DNA of 24,136 nucleotides from a virus, in the IMG/VR virus record IMGVR_UViG_3300010389_001668, positions 1 through 24,136 of that record. One strand, written 5' to 3'. The notes under the pieces are model-generated. The model did no database searches, was not told the DNA's origin, and worked only from the letters and a program-made list of their open reading frames with translations. Both the position numbers and the translations under genes were made by a program. Numbering within the stretch: position 1 is the first letter of the stretch; every line of letters starts with the position of its first letter. Of the stretch, positions 15,033 to 23,077 are shown in pieces.

Positions 15033-15802
15033 CGTAAATCTACTTGTAAATCTTGAGAGTTTGCTTTGAGTATTTTCTTTTGCTCAGAGATATCAATATT
15101 ACCTCTCTTCATCATAAAAACACCCAGATCTAAAATCTCTCCAGGAATGTTCTCTTCGGAAATAGAGTGTAACATCAATTCATGCATGTGCCTCAGACCA
15201 TTACGATAGAATGGCAAAATCTTTTCAAAGGTCTTGTTGATTTTGCTCATATACTTGTTAGGACCAAACCAAAACCAATCTTGATAGTGTCTGTCACCAC
15301 CACATTGGATTGCTCCATCCATCATATAAACTTTATCAGGTTCAAAATCAGAAAACTTAATTGGTTTATTAAAGGTAAGATCAGTCCTTGCTCTCACAAC
15401 AAAGTCATAGTCATCAAGGTAATGATGTGACATAGACCAGTTGATAGAATACCACTGACTTCTTTGTCTTGTGATAATACTACGAATCACGTCGGGGTCC
15501 ATCGACGGGTCAAACAAACTGTTTGTTGGAAAGTCATCATAACCAAAAAACTCTTTTGGTTTGTGTGCTTCTACAAAAGATGACTTAGGTTTAAACTTTT
15601 GTCTAAAGTCCTCAACAGGATCATAGTCTTCGGGATATCTATCTTGACTCTCCCAGGCAAAGGTGTTGCCCTTGTATGACTCATCCCACCATAGGTGAGC
15701 ATACACATCTACGTCATTACAAGAGAGAATGTTTTTATCAAACTGTTCAAATGACTTCTCAATATATCTGGGTTGACCAGAAAAACACAGTGCTACCTTC
15801 AT
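15029..15802 (-). CDS. CFSGQPR-family protein, putative glycan-synthesis enzyme (copy 2)
   Basis: The 257-aa product begins VALCFSGQPRYIEKSFEQF and later has DYDFVVRARTDLTF and a WFWFGPNKYM block. This family is found in cyanobacteria, phages and large viruses near sugar genes; a glycosyltransferase role has been supposed but I know of no proof. It is a tandem paralog of the gene upstream (same SGQPR start, HLW block and [RK]-x-R-T-D motif). It shares one base with that gene (TGATG) and ATGA with the kinase downstream. Confidence 0.72.
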   Translation of the reverse strand: MKVALCFSGQPRYIEKSFEQFDKNILSCNDVDVYAHLWWDESYKGNTFAWESQDRYPEDYDPVEDFRQKFKPKSSFVEAHKPKEFFGYDDFPTNSLFDPSMDPDVIRSIITRQRSQWYSINWSMSHHYLDDYDFVVRARTDLTFNKPIKFSDFEPDKVYMMDGAIQCGGDRHYQDWFWFGPNKYMSKINKTFEKILPFYRNGLRHMHELMLHSISEENIPGEILDLGVFMMKRGNIDISEQKKILKANSQDLQVDLR

Positions 15803-16569
15803 CAGAATCTAGGCAATGTAATATGGATAGGCAATGGTTGAGAGTTAATTTCAAAGAAGTCAACCATCTTTTTATGAATCAACTCGCAGCACCAAGCACC
15901 ATCAGTTTGCTCCATGCAAGCATCAATACACTTATCAAGCACAGGGAATGGAGACATAAATGCATCCATTACCTCAGAGGACCCAAAGTTAAACCAGTCA
16001 TTAATCATACCATCCATCTGTTCCTGAACACCAGAGTAAAAAACAGTATTCTTAACGTTAGTAAATGATGGGTAATCAATCTTATTATGAACAATAGAGT
16101 CTGTTCTACTTTTAACAACTAGATCATATTTAAAGTCATGCTCATACTCATATTCCTTTTTGAGCATACAGACTTTTAATAGAGAGTAATAATATGAGGT
16201 AATGTTATTGACATCACGAATTGCAAAGTTTGGTTCTTCTGGATTATCAATTGCACCCCACTTATACCTCTTAAGTGATGCTCCGTAATTATTGGAGAGA
16301 TGTGAGTTTAAAAACTTTTTACTATTCTCAACAATTAAACCTTTTGGATTATATGCTTTCTCAAATTGTTCGATAGCGTTTGGGTCAATACGCTGATTCT
16401 TCCATCCACCTGCCCCACCAAATTTGTATGGTTTGGATTGTAACTCCTCATCAAACCAGAGATGTCCGAATACATCTACTTCATGATCTCCAATAATGTT
16501 CTCCTTAATCGTAGGAGCAACCTCATTGATAAATCTGGGTTGTCCCGAAAAACAAAGTGCAATTCTCAT
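15802..16569 (-). CDS. CFSGQPR-family protein, putative glycan-synthesis enzyme (copy 1)
   Basis: The 255-aa product starts IALCFSGQPRFINEV and contains VDVFGHLWFDEE, then KYDLVVKSRTDSIVHN and NDWFNFGSSEVMD. The same blocks occur in the downstream gene in the same order, but the rest has diverged, which suggests different acceptors or donors. The R-T-D motif could take the metal-binding role of a DxD in a GT-A-like fold; that is inference. Start and stop are joined to neighbours by ATGA and TGATG. Confidence 0.72.
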   Translation of the reverse strand: MRIALCFSGQPRFINEVAPTIKENIIGDHEVDVFGHLWFDEELQSKPYKFGGAGGWKNQRIDPNAIEQFEKAYNPKGLIVENSKKFLNSHLSNNYGASLKRYKWGAIDNPEEPNFAIRDVNNITSYYYSLLKVCMLKKEYEYEHDFKYDLVVKSRTDSIVHNKIDYPSFTNVKNTVFYSGVQEQMDGMINDWFNFGSSEVMDAFMSPFPVLDKCIDACMEQTDGAWCCELIHKKMVDFFEINSQPLPIHITLPRF

Positions 16570-17621
16570 AGCAAATAATCACTCAGATTATCATTATTCC
16601 TGGTGATATTTATTGAACCGCAGGAAGGATAGGTATTGCTCTTGGCAAAATCATTGATAACAATCCGATTACAGTGAGGTAGTCCCATAATCAGTTGATC
16701 GTAAGGCATACCATGCTTTTCCATCTCTTTAACAGTAGTCTCTCTTAAAAACTCAGGACGACTGGTGGTCAAAATAATATAAACCTTTCCCTCGTTATAA
16801 AGATTTCTCAGACACTCAATATTGTTAACAAGAGGTTGTCCCGACCCAACATAAGGTGGGAACTGGATAGATGAGTTTGTAACTAGAGTGCCATCAATAT
16901 CTACAAACAATGTTTTATATTGCTTCTTATACCTCCTCCAGGCATCCAGAGTTCCCCAATCTTTATAAGTGTTTACCTCAAGACCAGAAAACTTTGAACC
17001 AGATAACATCATATCATAGATGATGTGACTGATATAACACTCTCCCTGCATATCTTTGAGTTTATTAAATGCAGCAGAGAACTCTTTTGCATCAGCAAAT
17101 CCATATCCACCACAAGAGAATGTAGAACTAATTACATTCTTCTCTACGATGTTGGTAACAATACCATTTACATCCAACTCGATGTAACTCTTATTCCTAG
17201 CATTGATATTGTCCTCACTATTCAAATCAAAGTAAGCAACTTGATTGCCCTCTTTGACCTCACACTCATAATAGTTGTCGGAGTCCTTCACAAAGATAAA
17301 CCCATCCAAATCATTACCCTCAATCAGGGCATTGACAGTCTCTGATTGAGATGAAGTGGGTTCCTTAAGATACATAAGGAATGATTTTTCACGGACTCCA
17401 AGTTCATCAAGTTCACGCACAAATCCAGCACTGAACTGATACTTATCCTCGTGCTCTTGGAGACAGATAAAATAAATCTGGTCAAAAAAGTCCAGGTTGA
17501 GTCCTGAGATAGACTCAATTGCCATAAACCTATTCTTCTTTGGGTGCGTCAGCATCCACTTCGGTCGCATATCTGGGAAGCGAGACGACTTGCCCGCCAT
17601 TGGAACGACTAAAGTTTTCAT
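16566..17621 (-). CDS. Fused nucleotidyltransferase and HAD-type phosphatase
   Basis: The 351-aa product has two domains. The first begins VVPMAGKSSRFPDMRPKWML (5-24), the MobA/LicC-like NTP-binding loop, with VKDSDNYY (111-118) carrying the metal Asp. The second, from about 235, begins TLFVDIDGTLV (237-247) with the HAD nucleophile Asp241 and acid Asp243. It continues with ILTTSRPEFL and VINDFAKSNTYPS, the other HAD motifs. It could dephosphorylate a sugar phosphate and activate a sugar 1-phosphate in one chain. A GmhB-like role in heptose synthesis is possible. The 5' end overlaps the kinase gene upstream by 92 nt, within which both frames look coding. Confidence 0.87.
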   Translation of the reverse strand: MKTLVVPMAGKSSRFPDMRPKWMLTHPKKNRFMAIESISGLNLDFFDQIYFICLQEHEDKYQFSAGFVRELDELGVREKSFLMYLKEPTSSQSETVNALIEGNDLDGFIFVKDSDNYYECEVKEGNQVAYFDLNSEDNINARNKSYIELDVNGIVTNIVEKNVISSTFSCGGYGFADAKEFSAAFNKLKDMQGECYISHIIYDMMLSGSKFSGLEVNTYKDWGTLDAWRRYKKQYKTLFVDIDGTLVTNSSIQFPPYVGSGQPLVNNIECLRNLYNEGKVYIILTTSRPEFLRETTVKEMEKHGMPYDQLIMGLPHCNRIVINDFAKSNTYPSCGSINITRNNDNLSDYLL

Positions 17622-18417
17622 ACAAATCTGTTTTTTCTACTAATGTTTTCAGTATAGAGCGATGCCTATTATTAGTCAAGTAAGGTTCAATACGCAGCAA
17701 AGTAAGTGCATCCAAAACTTTAAATGCAACTGTGTTTAGATATTGAGAGTATCTATTCTCTATCTTTGACCAGAGATAGTGATATATTTGATATAATCTA
17801 AGATTATTATTGCCATGTATCTTAAGATTCCAATGATAATATAAGTCTTGCTTCAGTTTTGCAAAATCTACAAGATAACTATCAATAAAAGAGTCTAAAA
17901 AATCAATAAAGTACATCCTCTTAGGATGAAATATAACATTGGCAAAAGTTAAATCTCCGTGGCAAAAACTATACGGTACATTCAAATCATTATCAGAGCA
18001 TACTTGTAGTAAGTAATCAATATAGTCAGACTGATTTAACGTTTTAATCTTATCAATAAAAATTTTTTTTGATACACTATTATGATATCTCTTTGAGTTA
18101 TCAATCAAAAAGTCAAAGTAATCATATAAAGAATTCAAAATATTGTTAACACTTCTCACATCAGCATGTGAAAAGTATTCATCGAAAGAAAATCCCGAGA
18201 CATACTCCATGTCAAAAGAGTATAAGTCATCGAGATTTACCTGATATACCCTAGGAGAATCAACATCCTTCAAAACAAAATGTGCAAACATTGATTGTTT
18301 TTTGGACTGTGCCACTAGTCTTTTATTGTATTCTGGAGATGAAGAATACTTTCTTAATACATCATCACGGAGCAGTTCAATTTTACATCCAGATAAACCA
18401 CTCTTCAAATTAGTCAT
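17530..18417 (-). CDS. APH/choline-kinase-fold phosphotransferase
   Basis: The 295-aa product shows the catalytic loop FCHGDLTFANVIF (151-163, with His153, Asp155 and Asn160) and the metal-binding YFIDFLDS (169-176, Asp172) of the aminoglycoside-phosphotransferase superfamily. The usual N-terminal ATP loop is only weakly visible. Such kinases next to LicC-like nucleotidyltransferases often phosphorylate a choline, amino sugar or other small alcohol, so it probably supplies the neighbouring fused enzyme. The last ~30 residues (ending DADAPKEE) are encoded in DNA that also encodes the start of that enzyme. Confidence 0.78.
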   Translation of the reverse strand: MTNLKSGLSGCKIELLRDDVLRKYSSSPEYNKRLVAQSKKQSMFAHFVLKDVDSPRVYQVNLDDLYSFDMEYVSGFSFDEYFSHADVRSVNNILNSLYDYFDFLIDNSKRYHNSVSKKIFIDKIKTLNQSDYIDYLLQVCSDNDLNVPYSFCHGDLTFANVIFHPKRMYFIDFLDSFIDSYLVDFAKLKQDLYYHWNLKIHGNNNLRLYQIYHYLWSKIENRYSQYLNTVAFKVLDALTLLRIEPYLTNNRHRSILKTLVEKTDLYENFSRSNGGQVVSLPRYATEVDADAPKEE

Positions 18418-19130
18418 ACCTGATACGCTGAGTTATCTTTTGCTAGGTGTACGATGGTTGGTTTAAAACTACAAAACCCTTTAAAGATTTCGGGATATGC
18501 AAAGGATGGTCCGAGTGTATGAACTTCTGATTTATTCTCAACAAAGAACTTATTCATCTGACTTTCATCATGCCACTCAGCAATCACATTACGAGTCTCA
18601 TCGTCTTTGGTTCGACGGTCCAGTTCCTCCATCATATCAATCACATGAGGCACCTTACCGCCCCATAGACACCCCTGCCAGTAGGTTGAGATGTCATCGC
18701 TCTTAGAGATTGCTGCACAAGACTGTGGGTTAGTCTCAAAGGCACCAGGAAACTCTGTATGTGGAGACATCTTCATATAGTGACAAGGATGGTGTACACC
18801 AATAAACTTCTTATCCGTAAAGAGGTCTTCCTCTGTCACTGTATCGACCACACGCATATCAGCATCGAGGAATAAAACAAAATCAAATTTTTGTAAGTCT
18901 TCCTTTGCTTTTAAGATTGTACCGAAGCGGTACAATGTAATATATGGCCAAGGTAAATGTTTCTGATGATACGGGATAATATTATCTGGAACACCATCTA
19001 ACTCACCATCGGTAAAAACAAAATACTTCTTCTCAGTGCTTGGAACAAGATATTGTTCACACGCTTCATGCCAAGTTGGGAGGAAGTTGAGATATCTGTT
19101 TGTACCGATAAAAACAACCGCTAGTTTCAT
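18414..19130 (-). CDS. Glycosyltransferase family 6 (ABO/alpha-1,3-galactosyltransferase-like)
   Basis: GT6 is the family of the ABO blood-group and alpha-1,3-galactosyltransferases; bacterial members make O-antigen mimics. The 238-aa product has the GT6 blocks WPYITLYRFGTIL (61-73), FVLFLDADMRVVD (84-96), a PGAFETNPQSCAAI region, YWQGCLWGGKVPHVIDMMEEL and EWHDESQMNKFF. The metal motif is D-A-D (89-91); most bacterial GT6 enzymes have NxN, while vertebrate and reported cyanophage members have DxD. It is short, lacking the membrane stem of animal enzymes. Both ends are ATGA overlaps. Confidence 0.93.
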   Translation of the reverse strand: MKLAVVFIGTNRYLNFLPTWHEACEQYLVPSTEKKYFVFTDGELDGVPDNIIPYHQKHLPWPYITLYRFGTILKAKEDLQKFDFVLFLDADMRVVDTVTEEDLFTDKKFIGVHHPCHYMKMSPHTEFPGAFETNPQSCAAISKSDDISTYWQGCLWGGKVPHVIDMMEELDRRTKDDETRNVIAEWHDESQMNKFFVENKSEVHTLGPSFAYPEIFKGFCSFKPTIVHLAKDNSAYQV

Positions 19131-19723
19131 TTTATCTTAATCAAAGTTTGAATGGGATAGTTAGTATCAACTAAGTAAATAATTTCGTAATCCAAATTAT
19201 ATTCATCTAGAAACTCTGCAAATGCTACTCCCTCATTACGTTCCATATCTTTTTTTATCAAAAACTCATCAAAGTAAATGAAGGTTCCAGGTTTGATATA
19301 TGGTCCAAGGTACTCAAAGACTGTTTTAGTGGAGGAATATAAGTCACAGTCAATATTAATAAAAGAGATTTTATCAATCTCATGTTCTTCAACAAACTTT
19401 GGAAGAGTATCATCAAACCACCCAATAACAAGTTCTACATTATCATGAACTTTAGGTGGTTCCTTTCTAGAAAAATGCCCCTTTTTGTGATTCTCTATCC
19501 AATCTTCTGGAAGACCTTTGAATGAATCAAAACCATAGATTTTATCACAACACTTACTTAGTTTATTGATGGTCTCTCCAGAGAATACACCAAACTCGAA
19601 CCAATAACCATCTCTAGGAATATTAGATTGGGGAATCCAATCTTTAAGAATAATGTGTGCATTTGTTTGCTTACCAGTAAACGAAGTAAAGTCTTTGATT
19701 ATGCGTTTATATGTATCAGACAT
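19127..19723 (-). CDS. TylF-type O-methyltransferase
   Basis: The 198-aa product has WFEFGVFSGETINKLS (motif I, about 41-56), YGFDSFKGLPEDW (about 63-75) and FINIDCDLYSSTKTVFEYL, with the metal-binding Asp pair typical of the TylF/macrocin O-methyltransferase family (PF05711). Members methylate sugar hydroxyls of macrolides and surface glycans. Together with the next gene upstream it gives two consecutive methyltransferases of different types. The start overlaps the upstream gene by 8 nt. Confidence 0.88.
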   Translation of the reverse strand: MSDTYKRIIKDFTSFTGKQTNAHIILKDWIPQSNIPRDGYWFEFGVFSGETINKLSKCCDKIYGFDSFKGLPEDWIENHKKGHFSRKEPPKVHDNVELVIGWFDDTLPKFVEEHEIDKISFINIDCDLYSSTKTVFEYLGPYIKPGTFIYFDEFLIKKDMERNEGVAFAEFLDEYNLDYEIIYLVDTNYPIQTLIKIK

Positions 19724-20405
19724 TTTTTTTAAAGGTTAAAGATACAACGTTCAAATTGGGATGACCTGCGACTCTAAACAAATCCTTTTTACGGTTTCTC
19801 CATTTACCCTCAAGAGTAAGACCTTGTGCATTTGCAGCAGCAATAAATGTCTCAGGACTCACAAACTCTCCAGTATCACAATCAACCTGACAATCTGATG
19901 AGATGATAATGTGACCGCCTGGTTTGAGGCATCGATAAACCTCTCTGAATACGTTATTCAGTACAGATTCACCATCAGGACAGACTCCACCTCGTCCACA
20001 AAAGTGAGTGATAGAACAAAGATCAGTAAAGACATCGACACTCTCATCCTCAACAGCAGGAAACCATTCCCAAATGTCAGCATTAATCATTGTGACTTCA
20101 CTTCCCTCACAGTCGTGGTCCAAACGACCACCAGTTTCAGTACAGTCAACTCCAGTAACTGTGTTGCCCCAAGATGAGATGATGTGAGGTACGCAACCAC
20201 GAGCACATCCAAGGTCAACAACGGTTACACCATTGTCTGGGTAAAGTTCTTTGAACCTATCCAAAACACCAATCCACTTAATTAGCGCATCAGACTTCCA
20301 CCAAAGATCATGATGAGGAAATCTAGTGGCATAATCATTTTCATCACGGACTTGGCGAGCACGGACGAGATCTCTCTCATCATACAAAACATTTTGAATG
20401 GTCAT
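19716..20405 (-). CDS. Class I SAM-dependent methyltransferase
   Basis: The 229-aa product has VTVVDLGCARGCVPHI (SAM-binding motif I, about 60-75), VTGVDC (acidic post-motif), a VDVFTDLCSITHFC block and REVYRCLKPGGHIIIS, as in Methyltransf_11-like enzymes. Ten Cys residues are unusual for a protein of this size. The substrate is unknown; a sugar or an amino group on a sugar is likely from context. The start overlaps the sulfotransferase-like gene as ATGA. Confidence 0.85.
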   Translation of the reverse strand: MTIQNVLYDERDLVRARQVRDENDYATRFPHHDLWWKSDALIKWIGVLDRFKELYPDNGVTVVDLGCARGCVPHIISSWGNTVTGVDCTETGGRLDHDCEGSEVTMINADIWEWFPAVEDESVDVFTDLCSITHFCGRGGVCPDGESVLNNVFREVYRCLKPGGHIIISSDCQVDCDTGEFVSPETFIAAANAQGLTLEGKWRNRKKDLFRVAGHPNLNVVSLTFKKNV

Positions 20406-21055
20406 AATACTTGAATGTCTGGCAGTTCGTTATAAAGGTCTGTTGCTGATCGTAGGATGGCAGTAAACTCCTCTCTTTTATCCTCGGGAATAAGATCAAT
20501 CTTAGAGTTACGTGGTCTCTGAACATATTCAGATGGGACCGATTCTTGATTTAGAAAATCAACAAATATCTGCTTACCGTACTTCCATTGTACATCAGAT
20601 TTTACACAAAGGATAGGATAATTCGTCGTCCTTTGAGTCCAATTGTATATATGCTCATAAGTCATAAACCAATCAAGACCACCTTTAACATACTCATCAA
20701 GAGTATATTGCTTACGGAACTGTGGTTGAACTCTATAGATCTCTTTACTCTCTGGATGCAACTCAACATTGTCTGTACGAGTTGGGTGCAGAGGTAGTCC
20801 CTTATTTTCAATATGTGTGACTGCCATATCTCTACGGAAAATAGAGATCACCGATTGCAGTGGGTCACCAACAACAAAGATTGCTTTTTCAATCTCCGAA
20901 TACATTGGAGGATAAAGAGTATGTTTACATCGACCAAAGTTAATACCCTGGTGGAAGTGATCATAATTACTCTCAATACCTAAAGAGTTAATGATCTTAA
21001 ACAACTGACTGGAGGCGCATCCCCCAATACTATTCAATACAGTTACTTCACTCAT
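20402..21055 (-). CDS. Sulfotransferase-like protein
   Basis: PAPS-dependent sulfotransferases move sulfate to sugars or alcohols. The 217-aa product has a P-loop-like start, TVLNSIGGCASSQLFKIIN (5-23), in the place of the PAPS 5'-phosphate loop. It also has AIFVVGDPLQSVISIFRRD (about 58-76), which matches the 3'-phosphate-binding R-D-P-x-x-x-x-S-x-x-R-R type block with Gly for Arg. A usual lysine in the P-loop is not obvious. The call rests on these two motifs and on context with sugar genes; confidence is moderate. Confidence 0.7.
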   Translation of the reverse strand: MSEVTVLNSIGGCASSQLFKIINSLGIESNYDHFHQGINFGRCKHTLYPPMYSEIEKAIFVVGDPLQSVISIFRRDMAVTHIENKGLPLHPTRTDNVELHPESKEIYRVQPQFRKQYTLDEYVKGGLDWFMTYEHIYNWTQRTTNYPILCVKSDVQWKYGKQIFVDFLNQESVPSEYVQRPRNSKIDLIPEDKREEFTAILRSATDLYNELPDIQVL

Positions 21056-21879
21056 TCAAGTATCTCCCAATGTTCTGGATATAAGTCTTTTGTATTTTTG
21101 TCTCTTAATGCTGGTCCAAACCAGTGTTTTGGTGCAATGACCCTTCCTTTGTTTGCAAACCAAGCACCCCACCAAGAGAATGTAGAGTTGGCAATGATAA
21201 AGTCTGAGCACAGACTCATCAGACACATGTCAACATAACCACTGGTATTCTCAGAGACTAGGAATCTGTCATCAGAGAACAAGTCCTGCTCTTTGCACCA
21301 AGATGGATCATCAGAGAAGACAATAACATTTGCATCATCTGGAAACTTTGCAAGTGCTTTTTTATAATAATCCAAACCAAGATTATTATGATTAGCAGAG
21401 TTTTGAATATAATCTGTTCGACGGATATGTAAAGCAACAATTGTAGGATCAGGATCTTCAGCATAAAGAGATCCCATCATCTCATTACAAGGATCAAGTA
21501 TTTCTTTTTTAAAAGTAAAGTCCTTACGGATAATATCCTCTACATTTTTAAAATACTTTTCTGTTTGAAAAAATCCATACAGACTTACCCAATCAGGACA
21601 ATTGTTAAATAGATCCTCATCAAATTCAAATCCTCTCTCTTTTCTATAAGGTCTACTTGGATCAATGGACTGAAGATTGAGAGAGGTCACACTACTCATC
21701 TCAAAACAATCAAACAACTCTGTTCTGAGCATATTCCCAATACCATCATCGACAGCATCTTTGTAAAAGGGAAGGCAAAAGTTGTGTCCATTGTTTGCAG
21801 CGATTCCACGAAGAGCAGCATATTGGAACATTTGGTTTCCCAGGCGTCCCAATCTACCCAAATGATTAAATCCAATCAT
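21052..21879 (-). CDS. Glycosyltransferase family 11 (alpha-1,2-fucosyltransferase-like)
   Basis: GT11 enzymes transfer fucose, or a related GDP-sugar, to galactose. The 275-aa product has GRLGNQMFQYAALRGIA (11-27), the nucleotide-binding HIRRTDY (151-157), VFSDDPSWCKEQ, and FIIANSTFSWWGAWF. All four are GT11 signatures in order, and the length is standard. GDP-L-galactose from the adjacent epimerase resembles GDP-L-fucose, so L-galactose could be the donor; this is inference. ATGA overlaps join it to both neighbours. Confidence 0.95.
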   Translation of the reverse strand: MIGFNHLGRLGRLGNQMFQYAALRGIAANNGHNFCLPFYKDAVDDGIGNMLRTELFDCFEMSSVTSLNLQSIDPSRPYRKERGFEFDEDLFNNCPDWVSLYGFFQTEKYFKNVEDIIRKDFTFKKEILDPCNEMMGSLYAEDPDPTIVALHIRRTDYIQNSANHNNLGLDYYKKALAKFPDDANVIVFSDDPSWCKEQDLFSDDRFLVSENTSGYVDMCLMSLCSDFIIANSTFSWWGAWFANKGRVIAPKHWFGPALRDKNTKDLYPEHWEILE

Positions 21880-23021
21880 CCTGCAGCAATCTCCTCACTG
21901 ATTTCAGTATCAGCATATGCATTAATGGCAAGTCTCAGGTCTATCTGCTTCTCAATCCATTCATAAGTCTTGCGAATACCTTCCTCAAGAGTCATCTCAT
22001 AATCCCAATCAAGTTTTTCTCGAATGAGATCATTGTTGGAGTTACGTCCACGAACACCAAGAGGTGCATCTAATTTATGAAGTCTTTGAACAGGTTTGCC
22101 AGCAACCTTAGATACGATCTCAACCAGTTCATTAATAGTTACCATCTCTTCCGAACCAATATTTACTGGTCCCTCAAAATCAGATTCCATCAGACGACGA
22201 GTTGCCTCAATACATTCATCAATATAAAGGAATGAACGAGTTTGCATTCCGTCTCCCCAAACCTCAATAGCACCACCTACAGGGGGCAAAGATGCTACCT
22301 TGCGACACATTGCCGCTGGTGCTTTTTCTCGTCCACCTTCCCAGGTTCCTTCGGGTCCGTAAATATTATGGTATCGAGCAACACGTACAGGAATACCGTG
22401 ATTCCTGCTGTAAGCAAGGTACATACGCTCGGAGAAGAGTTTCTCCCATCCATACTCTGAGTCTGGTGCTGCTGGGTATGCTGAGTCTTCACTACAATCG
22501 GGATTATCAGGATCAAGTTGATTATATTCGGGATACATGCAAGCAGATCCAGAATAGAAGATCTTAGTAGGTTGTTCTAGTTTAGGACGGTTGCAAACAG
22601 TTCCAACCTTTTCTATACCATCAAAGGTCTCGTTGAACTTACGAACCTCTTCAAGTACGTTTAGATTGATTAATGCAGAGTTGTGCATGATGTTTGCATC
22701 GTTTTCTCCAGTAAATACAAATCCTGCACCACCCATATCAGCAGCAAACTGATAGATTTCATCAAATGGGAGTAGATACTGATAGGGAACATTAGAGGTA
22801 AAGTTTCCTTGGTATCCTTTAAACTCAATAACGCGACGAACAAAGTTTGGATCACGTAGGTCACCACGTACAAACTCATTAGCAGCAGTGATACCAAACT
22901 CTGGATACTTTAGATCAACACCACGAACCCAGTATCCTTCGTTTCGGAGTCGGTAGACCATATGGCTTCCAATAAATCCACCAGCACCTAGAACTAGTGC
23001 TGTCTTCTTATACTCAGACAT
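21876..23021 (-). CDS. GDP-mannose 3,5-epimerase-like SDR (WcaG/COG0451 superfamily)
   Basis: The enzyme converts GDP-D-mannose to GDP-L-galactose in plants and some bacteria. The 381-aa product has GAGGFIG (12-18), FAADMGGAGFVFTG (92-105), the active-site SGSACMYPE (157-165) with Ser/Cys, the catalytic pair Tyr190 and Lys194, and RYHNIYGPEGTWEGGREKAPAA. These match GDP-mannose 3,5-epimerases closely. Compared with that family an insertion of about 20 residues lies before the active-site strand (near 130-152). It is the first gene of the glycan operon, with ATG 28 nt after the -10 box at 23049-23054. Confidence 0.92.
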   Translation of the reverse strand: MSEYKKTALVLGAGGFIGSHMVYRLRNEGYWVRGVDLKYPEFGITAANEFVRGDLRDPNFVRRVIEFKGYQGNFTSNVPYQYLLPFDEIYQFAADMGGAGFVFTGENDANIMHNSALINLNVLEEVRKFNETFDGIEKVGTVCNRPKLEQPTKIFYSGSACMYPEYNQLDPDNPDCSEDSAYPAAPDSEYGWEKLFSERMYLAYSRNHGIPVRVARYHNIYGPEGTWEGGREKAPAAMCRKVASLPPVGGAIEVWGDGMQTRSFLYIDECIEATRRLMESDFEGPVNIGSEEMVTINELVEIVSKVAGKPVQRLHKLDAPLGVRGRNSNNDLIREKLDWDYEMTLEEGIRKTYEWIEKQIDLRLAINAYADTEISEEIAAG

Positions 23022-23048
23022 CCTAAAAAGTTGATTAACTTACTATGT

Positions 23049-23077
23049 ATTATACAAAAAAAGAGGGGTTGTTGCAA
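23049..23077 (-). promoter_or_regulatory. Promoter of the glycan operon, nested in an upstream terminator
   Basis: A perfect TATAAT (23049-23054, minus) is preceded after 17 nt by TTGCAA (23072-23077), which matches the -35 consensus at four of six bases. The -35 box lies at the loop of the terminator hairpin 23063-23083, and the T-run fills the spacer. Transcription is predicted to start near 23041, giving a leader of about 20 nt before ATG 23021. This repeats the layout seen at 6310-6348. Confidence 0.75.
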
